A stretch of DNA of 64,000 nucleotides from Clostridium gallinarum (GTDB lineage: Bacteria > Bacillota > Clostridia > Clostridiales > Clostridiaceae), in assembly GCF_014836325.1 (NCBI RefSeq), contig NZ_JACSQZ010000004.1, forward strand, positions 35,219-99,218. Reading direction: 5' to 3'. The notes under the pieces were generated by a model. That model saw only the letters and a program-made list of their open reading frames with translations, was not told the DNA's origin and made no database searches. Made by a program: the position numbers and the translations under genes. Shown here one piece after another: positions 45,051 through 53,620 of this stretch; position 1 is the stretch's first letter; each line of letters starts with the position of its first letter.

Positions 45051-46541
45051 TCATATATAATTCAATGCTTTCGATATATTTTCCATAACTTCTGATGCTA
45101 TAATTGAATATTTATCTTCAGATGCTAGCTCACCAGCTAATCCATGAGCATATGCACCAAGCAAAGCAGACTCTATTAACGAATGCCCTTGTGCTAATAA
45201 TGCAGCTATAATTCCAGTTAAGCAATCTCCCATCCCCCCAGAAGCCATTTTGCTATTACCAGTACAATTTATGTAAACATCATCCCCATTTGTAATTATA
45301 GTCTTATATCCCTTTAATAAAACTACAATATTATTTTCTTTAGCAAATTTTTTTGCTACCTCAATTCTATTATTTTCAATATAATCTATACTCTCTCCCA
45401 TAAGTCTTGCCATTTCCCCAGGATGTGGAGTAAATATAGCTCTTCCCTTTAACTTGTCTAATATTTCTTTATTTTCTTTTACTAATTTAAAGGCTCCAGC
45501 ATCAACTACAAATTTCTTTTCTTCATATTTAACTAACTTTATAAAAATATCTTTGTATAATTCTTCATTATCAATACCTGGCCCTATAGCAAATACATTT
45601 GATTTTTTTATTAACTCCTCTAAATTATCACCTTCTTCAATATTAATTGTCATAACCTCAACCAACTTACTACTTAGCTTGTCTTGTACATATTTTGTAG
45701 TAGCTAAAGTAGTTAATCCTGCTCCAGATCTGACACAAGATTCTGAACATATATAAGCTGCCCCACTATAGCCTTTGCTTCCTGCTAAAACTAATACCTT
45801 TCCATAAGAACCCTTATGTCCATATATCTTTCTCTTTTTTAGCATTTTCTTATAATCTTCTTTACCTAATATATATATTCTATCAGAATTCTTCTCTTTT
45901 ACAAAATTAGGTATTCCTATTTTTAATACCTCTATTTTACCTAAATATTCTAAAGCTTCATATTCAATGAAACCTCTTTTTATTGTTTCAAAAGTGTAGG
46001 TAATATTAGCTTTAATAGAAGCTCCCATTATACTTCCATCATTAGCATTTAACCCAGATGGCACATCAACACTAACTATAAATTTAAAACTTTCATTTAT
46101 AAAATTTATTAACTTTATATAAAACTCTCCTAAAACCCTATTTAACCCAATACCAAATATACAATCTATTGCAATATCATAACTTTGTATAAAACTCCCT
46201 AAATTATAAATATCCTCTATGGACTTTATATATATAATTTCATTAGTAATCTTTTTTAATATATTAAGATTTACTAAAAATTCTTCACTATATTTATCAT
46301 CTTCACTTACAATTATTACTGATACTTTTTTATTCTCAAGAATTAATTTTCTTGCAATTACTAACCCATCTCCACCATTATTTCCACACCCACAAAATAC
46401 TACAAAGTTGTTTCTAATGTTAATAATCTTATCTACTACTTCTTTTGCTGCATTTTCCATTAATATAAGACTTGGAATTCCTATTTCTTTAATAGTGTAT
46501 CTATCTATTTCTCTACAACTATTTATTGACATAACTTCCAT
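45051..46541 (-). CDS. nnr: Bifunctional NAD(P)HX epimerase / ADP-dependent NAD(P)HX dehydratase
   Basis: A 496-residue fusion that repairs hydrated NADH and NADPH. The N-terminal epimerase domain (YjeF_N, residues 1-215) shows FCGCGNNGGDGLVIARKL and VDVPSGLNANDG. The C-terminal dehydratase (ribokinase-like, residues 225-496) shows the motifs GHKGSYGKVLVLAGSKGYSGA and NCTGNSKMASGGMGDCLTGIIAALLAQ. The second includes the catalytic aspartate. The start follows GGAGG, which lies at the 3' end of acpS. The stop of acpS overlaps this start, so the genes are coupled. Confidence 0.95.
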   Translation of the reverse strand: MEVMSINSCREIDRYTIKEIGIPSLILMENAAKEVVDKIINIRNNFVVFCGCGNNGGDGLVIARKLILENKKVSVIIVSEDDKYSEEFLVNLNILKKITNEIIYIKSIEDIYNLGSFIQSYDIAIDCIFGIGLNRVLGEFYIKLINFINESFKFIVSVDVPSGLNANDGSIMGASIKANITYTFETIKRGFIEYEALEYLGKIEVLKIGIPNFVKEKNSDRIYILGKEDYKKMLKKRKIYGHKGSYGKVLVLAGSKGYSGAAYICSESCVRSGAGLTTLATTKYVQDKLSSKLVEVMTINIEEGDNLEELIKKSNVFAIGPGIDNEELYKDIFIKLVKYEEKKFVVDAGAFKLVKENKEILDKLKGRAIFTPHPGEMARLMGESIDYIENNRIEVAKKFAKENNIVVLLKGYKTIITNGDDVYINCTGNSKMASGGMGDCLTGIIAALLAQGHSLIESALLGAYAHGLAGELASEDKYSIIASEVMENISKALNYI

Positions 46542-46909
46542 TAAATTTCCTCCAATATAGCAAATGCTATTGCAGATGTTTTATTATGTGATATAGAAAT
46601 ATTAAATCTATATTCTACTTTAATTATTTTTTCTATATCTTCACTCAAGAAAACTATAGGTTTTCCAAGTTCATCTCTTAACACTTCAATATCGGTTAGT
46701 GAAAACCCTCTAAAGCCTGTCCCCAAAGCCTTACTTATAGCTTCTTTTGCAGCAAAGTTTCCAGCTATAACCTCAACTCTCATATTTCTACTTTTAAACA
46801 TATCTATTTCATTAACTGTAAATAATTTTTTTAGAAAATTATTATTTTTATTAATAGCATTTTCTATTCTATCTATTTCAATTATATCTGTTCCTATTCC
46901 AATAATCAT
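46541..46909 (-). CDS. acpS: Holo-[acyl-carrier-protein] synthase
   Basis: A 122-residue AcpS that attaches phosphopantetheine from CoA to acyl carrier protein. The N-terminal motif IGIGTDIIEIDRI holds the metal-binding aspartate. The second motif is NFAAKEAISKALGTGFRGF, and the C-terminal SISHNKTSAIAFAI completes the family pattern. The frame opens upstream at 46960, but that extension is not conserved and AGAGGTG is correctly placed for the ATG at 46909. It overlaps nnr, as in many bacteria. Confidence 0.95.
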   Translation of the reverse strand: MIIGIGTDIIEIDRIENAINKNNNFLKKLFTVNEIDMFKSRNMRVEVIAGNFAAKEAISKALGTGFRGFSLTDIEVLRDELGKPIVFLSEDIEKIIKVEYRFNISISHNKTSAIAFAILEEI

Positions 46910-47011
46910 AAAATCACCTCTCGAGCCATAATAACAACAGCTATATAAAAAAATTAACAACTTATTTTTATCTTTTAATTATACGACATCTATGATTTTA
47001 TTTTCTATAAT

Positions 47012-47317
47012 TTATATATTAAAATCTGAAACATAGCTATCAACATAGTCCCCTAATATATCAACAAGGTGTATAGGTGATACTTTATAATTAAATAATA
47101 GTTTTAGTAAATCCCTAACCTTTTCTTCATTATTGGATATCTTACTAATAGAATCTCTTTCTATTTTTATTATATTTCCTTCTATTAAATCCTGCCTCTC
47201 TACTTCTATCCCAAATGCTTGTCCACTAAAGAAACTTTCTTTAAACATTCTAAAAGAATACTTACTTTCTTTGTTGTCAGTTTTCACATTACTATCTAAG
47301 CTTTCAACAATATGCAT
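47012..47317 (-). CDS. Small cytoplasmic protein, DUF6514-like
   Basis: A 101-residue protein without signal peptide or membrane helix. The segment FFSGQAFGIEVERQD and the C-terminal KVSPIHLVDILGDYVDSYV look like the clostridial DUF6514 family as I remember it. Function is unknown. The AAGGGAGG site is strong and the gene reads toward acpS, with about 100 bases between, so it may lead the acpS-nnr-lolA-like-mazEF run. The family assignment is from memory of conserved patterns and is moderate. Confidence 0.6.
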   Translation of the reverse strand: MHIVESLDSNVKTDNKESKYSFRMFKESFFSGQAFGIEVERQDLIEGNIIKIERDSISKISNNEEKVRDLLKLLFNYKVSPIHLVDILGDYVDSYVSDFNI

Positions 47318-47694
47318 CTTTTCTCCTCCCTTTTATTTATCAGATAATCATTAACATAATATTACAATATCACAAATTTTATTAAAACAATGTCAAACCT
47401 TGTTTGCTACTAAACAAAAATAATTCTTTACAATTCAACAAAATTCACCTATTGATGTATAATTTAATGTTTTTTATTTAATCTATATATAATAATCAAA
47501 ATTTAATTTCACATTTATTCCACTTATTATAAAATTCATCGTTTTCTTGTATATAATCTAATATATTTTTTAATATAAATTATACTATTTTGTATTATTT
47601 TGATATATTACTTATATTTAACATTATCAATTAAATAACTCATATTTAAAATTTATTTTGAATAAATTTTATTGTTAAATATTTTAATTTTATA
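47318..47694. other. Extremely AT-rich divergent gap, nothing coding seen
   Basis: This stretch lies between the divergently read DUF6514-like and flavodiiron genes. It is nearly all A and T, with no open frame of note. TTGTTAA half-sites (about 47672 and 47701) recall Rex but lack the matching second half. Confidence 0.5.
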
Positions 47695-47723
47695 TTGATA
47701 TTGTTAATAATTAGACATATAAT
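47695..47723 (+). promoter_or_regulatory. Sigma-A promoter of the flavodiiron fusion gene
   Basis: TTGATA, a 17-base spacer, then TATAAT. The predicted start lies near 47730, leaving a leader of about 35 bases. Confidence 0.72.
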
Positions 47724-47765
47724 AATAGTTATTAATTAATATTTATTCGAAAGTAGGTGTTCATT

Positions 47766-50396
47766 TTGAAATCCCTAGAAATAAAAAAGGATATTCATTG
47801 GGTAGGAGCTTTAGATCCAGATTTAAGAGTTTTTGACATAATCATGTATACTCCTTACGGAACTAGCTATAACTCTTACGTTGTTAAAGGAAATGAAAAA
47901 ACAGCTGTTTTTGAAACAGTTAAAGTAGAATTTTTTGATCAATATCTTGAAAAACTTGAAGATTTAAATGTAGATATAAGTAAAATTGACTATATTGTTG
48001 TAGATCATACAGAACCAGATCATGCTGGATCAGTAGCTAGGTTGTTAGAAATTTCACCAAATGCTAAAGTTGTTGGATCTGCTCCTGCTATAAAATTTAT
48101 GAAAAAAATAGCTAATAGAGATTTCGAATCTATTACTGTTGGAGATGGAGATACTTTATCATTAGGAAATAAAACGCTACAATTTATTTCAGCACCATTT
48201 TTACATTGGCCTGATTCAATTTACACTTATATTCCTGAAGATGAAGTTTTAATAACTTGTGACTCCTTTGGATCTCACTATTCATCTGAAGCTGTTTTAA
48301 ACAGTAACGTTGAAAATAAAGATAATTATATGGAAGCTTTAAAGTATTATTTTGATTGTATTTTTGGACCATATAAACCTTATGTATTAAAAGCAATAAA
48401 AAAGATAGAAAATTTAAAAATCGACATGATACTTCCAGGACATGGTCCGGTGTTAGTTGAAAATCCTATGGAAATAGTTGAACATTATAGAGCTTGGAGT
48501 ACTCCATCAATACCATCTTCTGATGCTAAGAAAGTTGTAACTATACCTTATGTTTCGGCTTACGGCTATACAGCATCTTTAGCTAAAAAAATTGCTGAAG
48601 GTATAGAAGCTTCAGGAAATATAGAAGTTAGATTATTTAATGTTATTGACCACGAATTAGGTGAAATAGTTAATAGTATTACTGAATCAGATGGATTCTT
48701 ATGTGGTTCTCCTACAATAGTTGCAGAATTACTTGAACCAATACGTGACGTTCTTTCTAAATTAAATCCTATTGTTCATGGTGGAAAATTAGCTGCTGCA
48801 TTTGGATCTTATGGTTGGAGTGGAGAAGCTATTCCTAGAATGGAAACTAGATTGAAAGAATTAAATATGAGATTATATCCAAGCTTAAAAATTAACTTTA
48901 AGCCATCTGATGATGAGCTAAAAGAAGCTTTTGATTTTGGATTTGAATTTGGTTCAATTCTTCTTGGTAATAAAGAGCTTCCAGCTCAAACTGTTACTAA
49001 AGAAAAAGAAGAAGCAAAATCTACAGGTGGCGGATTAAAACTTTGGAAATGTGTAATTTGTGGAGAAATATTTGAAGCAGAAGAAGTTCCTGAAATATGT
49101 CCTGTATGTGGAGCTGGAAGTGATCAATTTATTGAAGTAAAAAGAGAAATTACAACTTACAAAATAGATAAAGAAGAAACTTATGTAATTATAGGTAATG
49201 GTGCTGCTGGCTTCTATGCAGCTAAGGCTATAAAAGAAAGAAATGAAAGTGCAATAATCAAATTAATTTCTAATGAATCAGTACACTCATACGTAAGAAC
49301 TCAATTATCTGATTTAATTAGTGAAGATATTGATGATTCATTCTATCTTGCAAGAGCTAATTGGTATAAGGAAAATAATATTATAGAAATACTTGGCTCT
49401 AATGTTGATACTATTGATAGAGAAAATAAAATAGTCAAATTAGATAATAAACAAGGTATTCGCTATGATAAACTAATATTAGCTAATGGTAGCTACAACT
49501 TTGTTCCACCTACTAAGGTTAAATTAAATGATTCAGAAGTAGAAATAAATTCTTGGACTTACAATACTATAAAGGGAATTCATACTATTAAAAAGCTTTG
49601 CGATGTTAATAAGCTTAAGGAAGAATTACCTAATGCTAAGGATGTAGTTATAATTGGTGGTGGATTATTAGGTCTAGAAGCTGCTTGGGAAGTTCAAAAA
49701 CGTGGCATAAATGTTAATGTAATTGAATTAGCTGAAAGAATGCTTCCTCGTCAATTAGACAGTGATGGTTCTAAGCTATTTGAAAACTTAGTAAACCAAA
49801 CTCCTGTTAAAGTTCTTTTAGGAGAAGCTGTAGAATTTATAAACGCTGATGAAAATGGAGTTAAATCCGTTAACTTAAAGAGTGGTAAAGTAATAAATGC
49901 TGATGCAATTATATTCTCAGTAGGTGTAAGATCTAATATCTTCTTAGCACAACCTGCTGGTATTAGATGTGAAAGAGGCGTAGTTGTTAATGATCGTATG
50001 GAAACAAATATACACAATATTTATGCTTGTGGTGATATAGCTGAATATGATGGCGTTTATTATGGAAATTGGCCTGCTGCTATAGAAATGGGAAAAGTTG
50101 CTGGAGCTAATGCAACTGGAGATAAGATTAAGTTTGAAAAATTTGTTTCATCTACAGTATTCCAAGCAATGAATACACAAGTATTCTCTGCTGGAACTAT
50201 AAACTTTGATGATCCTACATTAGAAAAAATAGGATATGTGGATAATGCAAATAATAAATATTCAAAACTATTCTTCCAAAATAATAAGTTAGTTGGTGGT
50301 ATCCTTATTGGTGATATTACTTCTTCTGTTAAGATAATAGAAGGAATACAAAAAGAGGAAAGCAAAGCAACTGTTTTAAGTAAAGGAACTATATAA
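47766..50396 (+). CDS. Class F flavodiiron protein: FDP-rubredoxin-NADH:rubredoxin reductase fusion
   Basis: An 876-residue three-part protein. Residues 1-245 form the metallo-beta-lactamase-like diiron domain, with ligands in [24 protein letters not shown] and LPGHGPV. Residues 250-400 form the flavodoxin (FMN) domain. Next comes a short-linker rubredoxin with two CxxC knuckles ([17 protein letters not shown], about 425-460). The FAD/NADH reductase follows ([16 protein letters not shown]; second nucleotide site [29 protein letters not shown]). The chain can move electrons from NADH to the diiron site to reduce oxygen to water, or NO. The TTG at 47766 is preferred as start because AGGTG is correctly spaced; the alternative GTG at 47757 lies in that site. 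Confidence 0.95.
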   Translation: MKSLEIKKDIHWVGALDPDLRVFDIIMYTPYGTSYNSYVVKGNEKTAVFETVKVEFFDQYLEKLEDLNVDISKIDYIVVDHTEPDHAGSVARLLEISPNAKVVGSAPAIKFMKKIANRDFESITVGDGDTLSLGNKTLQFISAPFLHWPDSIYTYIPEDEVLITCDSFGSHYSSEAVLNSNVENKDNYMEALKYYFDCIFGPYKPYVLKAIKKIENLKIDMILPGHGPVLVENPMEIVEHYRAWSTPSIPSSDAKKVVTIPYVSAYGYTASLAKKIAEGIEASGNIEVRLFNVIDHELGEIVNSITESDGFLCGSPTIVAELLEPIRDVLSKLNPIVHGGKLAAAFGSYGWSGEAIPRMETRLKELNMRLYPSLKINFKPSDDELKEAFDFGFEFGSILLGNKELPAQTVTKEKEEAKSTGGGLKLWKCVICGEIFEAEEVPEICPVCGAGSDQFIEVKREITTYKIDKEETYVIIGNGAAGFYAAKAIKERNESAIIKLISNESVHSYVRTQLSDLISEDIDDSFYLARANWYKENNIIEILGSNVDTIDRENKIVKLDNKQGIRYDKLILANGSYNFVPPTKVKLNDSEVEINSWTYNTIKGIHTIKKLCDVNKLKEELPNAKDVVIIGGGLLGLEAAWEVQKRGINVNVIELAERMLPRQLDSDGSKLFENLVNQTPVKVLLGEAVEFINADENGVKSVNLKSGKVINADAIIFSVGVRSNIFLAQPAGIRCERGVVVNDRMETNIHNIYACGDIAEYDGVYYGNWPAAIEMGKVAGANATGDKIKFEKFVSSTVFQAMNTQVFSAGTINFDDPTLEKIGYVDNANNKYSKLFFQNNKLVGGILIGDITSSVKIIEGIQKEESKATVLSKGTI

Positions 50397-50402
50397 TTTA
50401 GT

Positions 50403-50439
50403 AAGGAGCTGTATTAACTTTCGTTAAATACAGCTCCTT
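50403..50439. terminator. Bidirectional terminator between the flavodiiron gene and ssb
   Basis: A 13-bp GC-containing stem (AAGGAGCTGTATT with AATACAGCTCCTT) between convergent genes. Tails are only moderately T-rich on either strand. Confidence 0.75.
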
Positions 50440-50470
50440 TACTCTATTTATTTTAATTTATATTTAAGGC

Positions 50471-50833
50471 TTAATTATTGGCTAAATCTTCAACATTGTT
50501 TTCTCTATCATCTCTTCTATTTCCTACAAATTTAAAATCTTCAGCTACAACTTCTGCAATATATTTTTTATTACCATCTTTATCTTCATAACTTCCAGTT
50601 CTTAATCTTCCACTTAAGCTTATATAGCTTCCCTTTCTTAGATACTGGCATACTAATTCTGCTTTCCTTCCCCAAAGAGTAACTGGAATTAAATCTGATT
50701 TTCTTGTTCCATCTTGAGCCTTGAAGTTTCTATCTACAGCAATAATAAATCTTGTAAATACTTTATCTCCCTCTTCCAAGGTTCTAAGTTCAGGGTCTCT
50801 TATTAATTTTCCTAGTAATACAATTTTATTCAT
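50471..50833 (-). CDS. ssb: Single-stranded DNA-binding protein, short form without acidic tip
   Basis: A 120-residue OB-fold SSB (MNKIVLLGKLIRDPELR; LWGRKAELVCQYLRKGSYISLSGRLRTGSY). The usual glycine-rich linker and the partner-binding DDDIPF tail are absent; the protein ends VEDLANN. This resembles auxiliary SSBs such as Bacillus SsbB rather than the essential replicative SSB. The start follows AGGAGGTG. It stands alone, not in the rpsF-ssb-rpsR operon where the main SSB normally lies. A role in recombination, competence or repair is inferred. Confidence 0.9.
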   Translation of the reverse strand: MNKIVLLGKLIRDPELRTLEEGDKVFTRFIIAVDRNFKAQDGTRKSDLIPVTLWGRKAELVCQYLRKGSYISLSGRLRTGSYEDKDGNKKYIAEVVAEDFKFVGNRRDDRENNVEDLANN

Positions 50834-50905
50834 TTTTTACACCTCCTGAATATTTCTTCTTTAATTCTAACCACTTACCACTTTTCTATTCATGAGAGCT
50901 AAAAA

Positions 50906-50954
50906 AAGGCTTTGTACTTTTAATTCTCTTAAGAATCTTATAATACAAAACCTT
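50906..50954 (-). terminator. Terminator after the YihY-family gene
   Basis: An 11-bp stem (AAGGTTTTGTA with TACAAAGCCTT, one G-U pair) and a 27-base loop, followed by a T run, directly past the stop. Confidence 0.75.
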
Positions 50955-50959
50955 TTATA

Positions 50960-51796
50960 TTATTTTTTACTTCTATTAATTATAGAGTTAAATTCAGCAC
51001 CTATTATTAATATAATGGATGTAATATAGAGCCATGTCATCAATACAAATACTGCCCCTACGCTTCCGTATAACCTAGAATAGTTAGCAATATTGTTTAT
51101 ATAATATGAAAATCCTAAAGAAACTATTATCCATCCTAGTGTGCTAACTATTGCACCTATATATACCTCTCTCCACGGTACTTTTTTAGCAGGAGTATAT
51201 CTATACATACAAGCAAATATCCATATCATCATAAAGACTACTATTAGGTATCTACTTAAATTCCATATTGTTGAAATATCTATATCAAAAGGAAATATAG
51301 ATAATATGTATTCTCCTATTAATTCTCCAAATACTAACATTGCTAATGTTAATACAATAATTATGGTAAGCCCTAAAGTAAAGATAATTGCTACAAATGA
51401 CCTTTTTATAAATGATCTAGAATCTTTTACATCATAAGCTTTATTTAACCCCTTAATTACAGCTCTAAACCCAGAAGAAGCAGACCAAATTGTAAGTATA
51501 ATAGAGGCCCCTAATAAACCAGCATTTTGAGTATCTACTACTTCAACTACTATAGTATCTATTAAACTAAAAACATTATTAGGTAAAATAGTTCTTAATC
51601 CATCTAATATATCCGCAGAATTTAATCTACTAAAACCTACTATAGTCATTAAAAATATTAGAAATGGGAAAAAAGATAACATTAAATAATAGGCAAGTTG
51701 AGCTCCTAAAGCAAATATATCATCATTATTTATTTTTACAATAAAATATATAACAGAATCTAAAAATGATTTTTTAGATTCATTTTCTTTCTTCAT
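50960..51796 (-). CDS. YihY/UPF0761 family inner-membrane protein
   Basis: A 278-residue polytopic protein with six predicted helices and the family motifs ALGAQLAYYLMLSFFPFLIFL, IWSASSGFRAVIKGLNKAYDVKDSRSF (seen in sequence, with the conserved arginine) and GSVGAVFVLMTWLYI. The family was once named RNase BN, but that assignment is known to be wrong. The function is unknown; lipid or envelope transport is suspected for relatives. It is monocistronic, with its own terminator. Confidence 0.9.
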   Translation of the reverse strand: MKKENESKKSFLDSVIYFIVKINNDDIFALGAQLAYYLMLSFFPFLIFLMTIVGFSRLNSADILDGLRTILPNNVFSLIDTIVVEVVDTQNAGLLGASIILTIWSASSGFRAVIKGLNKAYDVKDSRSFIKRSFVAIIFTLGLTIIIVLTLAMLVFGELIGEYILSIFPFDIDISTIWNLSRYLIVVFMMIWIFACMYRYTPAKKVPWREVYIGAIVSTLGWIIVSLGFSYYINNIANYSRLYGSVGAVFVLMTWLYITSIILIIGAEFNSIINRSKK

Positions 51797-51953
51797 TAAA
51801 TCACCCCATTAAATTGTTTATATTATTGTATTACTTTTATATATAATACTATATTATTTATAAATATATAAGTATTTTAACCCTTTTCTTTTTAAAAGCA
51901 CTTTACTATAGTATAATTTTTATAGTATCTTTATAGAATTTGAGAGGTGTTTT

Positions 51954-52832
51954 ATGAATTATATATTAGAAAATGAAAATATAAAAATTTCAACAAGTAC
52001 TTTTGGTGGTGAACTTAATAATTTAATTACAAAAAATGATAATATTGAATTCCTATGGAGTGGAGATGAAACTTATTGGAAATACCATTCTCCTATCTTA
52101 TTTCCTATTGTAGGTAAAGTTTTAAATAATAAGTATAAAGCAGAAAATAATGAATATGAATTACCTCAACATGGTCTTGCTAGAACTAGAGAATTTAATG
52201 TAATAGAAAAAGATAATAATCATATAACTTTTGAACTTTTATGGTCAGAAGATACTTTAAAAATATATCCTTATAAATTTTCATTAAAACTTACATATAC
52301 TTTATTAGAAAATGGAGTTAGTGTTAACTATAATGTTAAAAATCTTGATAATAAAGAAATTTATTTCTCTATAGGTGGACATCCAGCCTTTATGTGCCCA
52401 TTATTAGATGGAGAAAAATTTGAGGATTATTACTTACAGTTTAATGAAAAAGAACGTGCAGATATTATGGAACTCGATTCAAATACCGGTTATTTTACTG
52501 GCGAAACTAAGAATTTCTTTAATAATGAGAATAAAATAAATTTAAATTTAGATTTATTTAAAGATGATGCAATAGTTTTTAGTGATTTAAGATCTAATTC
52601 TATTACATTAAAAAATTATAAAAATAACAAAGAACTAACAATGGATTATACAGGATTTCCTTACTTAGCTATATGGACCAAGCCTACCGGTGCTCCATTT
52701 GTATGTATAGAACCATGGTATGGACATTCAGATTATAAAAATTTTAATGGTGATTTAAAGGATAAAGAAGGTATTGAAAAATTATCTATTAATGAAGAAT
52801 TTACCGCTAACTATAAATTATTTATAAAATAG
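51954..52832 (+). CDS. Aldose 1-epimerase family protein (LacX-like mutarotase)
   Basis: A 292-residue galactose-mutarotase-like beta-sandwich protein. Seen motifs are LPQHGLARTREF and FSIGGHPAFMCPL with the catalytic-region histidines, and CIEPWYGHSD with the catalytic glutamate region. It interconverts anomers of a hexose; LacX-type members have unproven substrates. It is one of few plus-strand genes and stands alone. The start follows GAGAGGTG. The convergent gene downstream is separated by two hairpins. Confidence 0.87.
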   Translation: MNYILENENIKISTSTFGGELNNLITKNDNIEFLWSGDETYWKYHSPILFPIVGKVLNNKYKAENNEYELPQHGLARTREFNVIEKDNNHITFELLWSEDTLKIYPYKFSLKLTYTLLENGVSVNYNVKNLDNKEIYFSIGGHPAFMCPLLDGEKFEDYYLQFNEKERADIMELDSNTGYFTGETKNFFNNENKINLNLDLFKDDAIVFSDLRSNSITLKNYKNNKELTMDYTGFPYLAIWTKPTGAPFVCIEPWYGHSDYKNFNGDLKDKEGIEKLSINEEFTANYKLFIK

Positions 52833-52868
52833 ATCTATATACCAATGGAAAATTAAGAGTTTAAAATA

Positions 52869-52888
52869 AAAACTCCCTCAGGAGTTTT
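52869..52888. terminator. Hairpin between convergent genes
   Basis: AAAACTCC/GGAGTTTT with a 4-base loop. On the minus strand TTTTTATTTT follows, so it mainly serves the cyclase gene. Confidence 0.75.
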
Positions 52889-52916
52889 AAAAAATAAATT
52901 ATATTAATATTTATTT

Positions 52917-52957
52917 ATCCTTAATGGGGGTGTCTTTGTAACAGCCTCATTAAGGAT
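52917..52957. repeat. Second hairpin between convergent genes
   Basis: A 10-bp stem (ATCCTTAATG/CATTAAGGAT) with a 21-base GC-richer loop. There is no strong T tail on either side. Confidence 0.5.
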
Positions 52958-52987
52958 ATCTAACTTTCTACTTACTAAAATTGTATG

Positions 52988-53620
52988 TTAATTGGTTATT
53001 GCAATAGCTCTAACTGGAGATGCATCTCCAGTTTCAATCTTTAATGGTGTAGCTACTAAAGTAAATTCATCTTCATTTATAGAATTTAAATTAGTTAAGT
53101 TCTCTATTATAATTTTACCTCTTGATAAAATTACATTATGAACTTCAAAATCTATGCTATCAAATGTATCTATAGATATAGTATCTATTCCTATTCCCCT
53201 TATATTAAAGCTACATAGCCATTTTGCAGCCTCTTCACTCAAACTAGGAAATCCTTGTAAATATCTATCTGTTCCCCAGTATTTATCCCAATTTGTTTTT
53301 AATATTACAAAGTCACAATTATTAATCTTATCTCTATAGGAAATCAAATTTTCTATATTTATTCTATTTAAGCTAGAAACATCTATTATAGTTGCAATTC
53401 CTATAAAATCTCCTACTTCAAATTCATCAATTGTTTTTCCTTTATTAATCATATGGCTAGGCGCATCTATATGTGTTCCTGCATGTGTACATATTTTTAA
53501 AAGTTTTTCATTATAGCCATCCTTTTCTATAGATGCTAAATCATAAACCTCTAATCTTTCGTCCTTTGTATATGTGCTCATATTAGTATTTATAGTATGA
53601 CTTAAATCTGTTACCTTCAT
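52988..53620 (-). CDS. Cyclase family protein (kynurenine formamidase-like)
   Basis: A 210-residue metal-dependent hydrolase of the cyclase family. The signature CTHAGTHIDAPSHMI supplies the metal-binding histidines and aspartate. DLSHTINTNMSTY begins the protein. It is similar in layout to KynB-type arylformamidase and to isatin hydrolase; the substrate is unknown. The frame opens at 53650 but GGGGAGA is placed for the ATG at 53620. That ATG overlaps the TGA of the helicase gene (ATGA), so translation is coupled to it, an unexpected functional pairing. Confidence 0.85.
   Translation of the reverse strand: MKVTDLSHTINTNMSTYTKDERLEVYDLASIEKDGYNEKLLKICTHAGTHIDAPSHMINKGKTIDEFEVGDFIGIATIIDVSSLNRINIENLISYRDKINNCDFVILKTNWDKYWGTDRYLQGFPSLSEEAAKWLCSFNIRGIGIDTISIDTFDSIDFEVHNVILSRGKIIIENLTNLNSINEDEFTLVATPLKIETGDASPVRAIAITN

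Noticed and set aside
47660..47720. Rex operator before the flavodiiron gene
   Set aside because: Two TTGTTAA half-sites occur, but the matching TTAACAA half at the right spacing is missing; in such AT-rich DNA half-sites are expected by chance.
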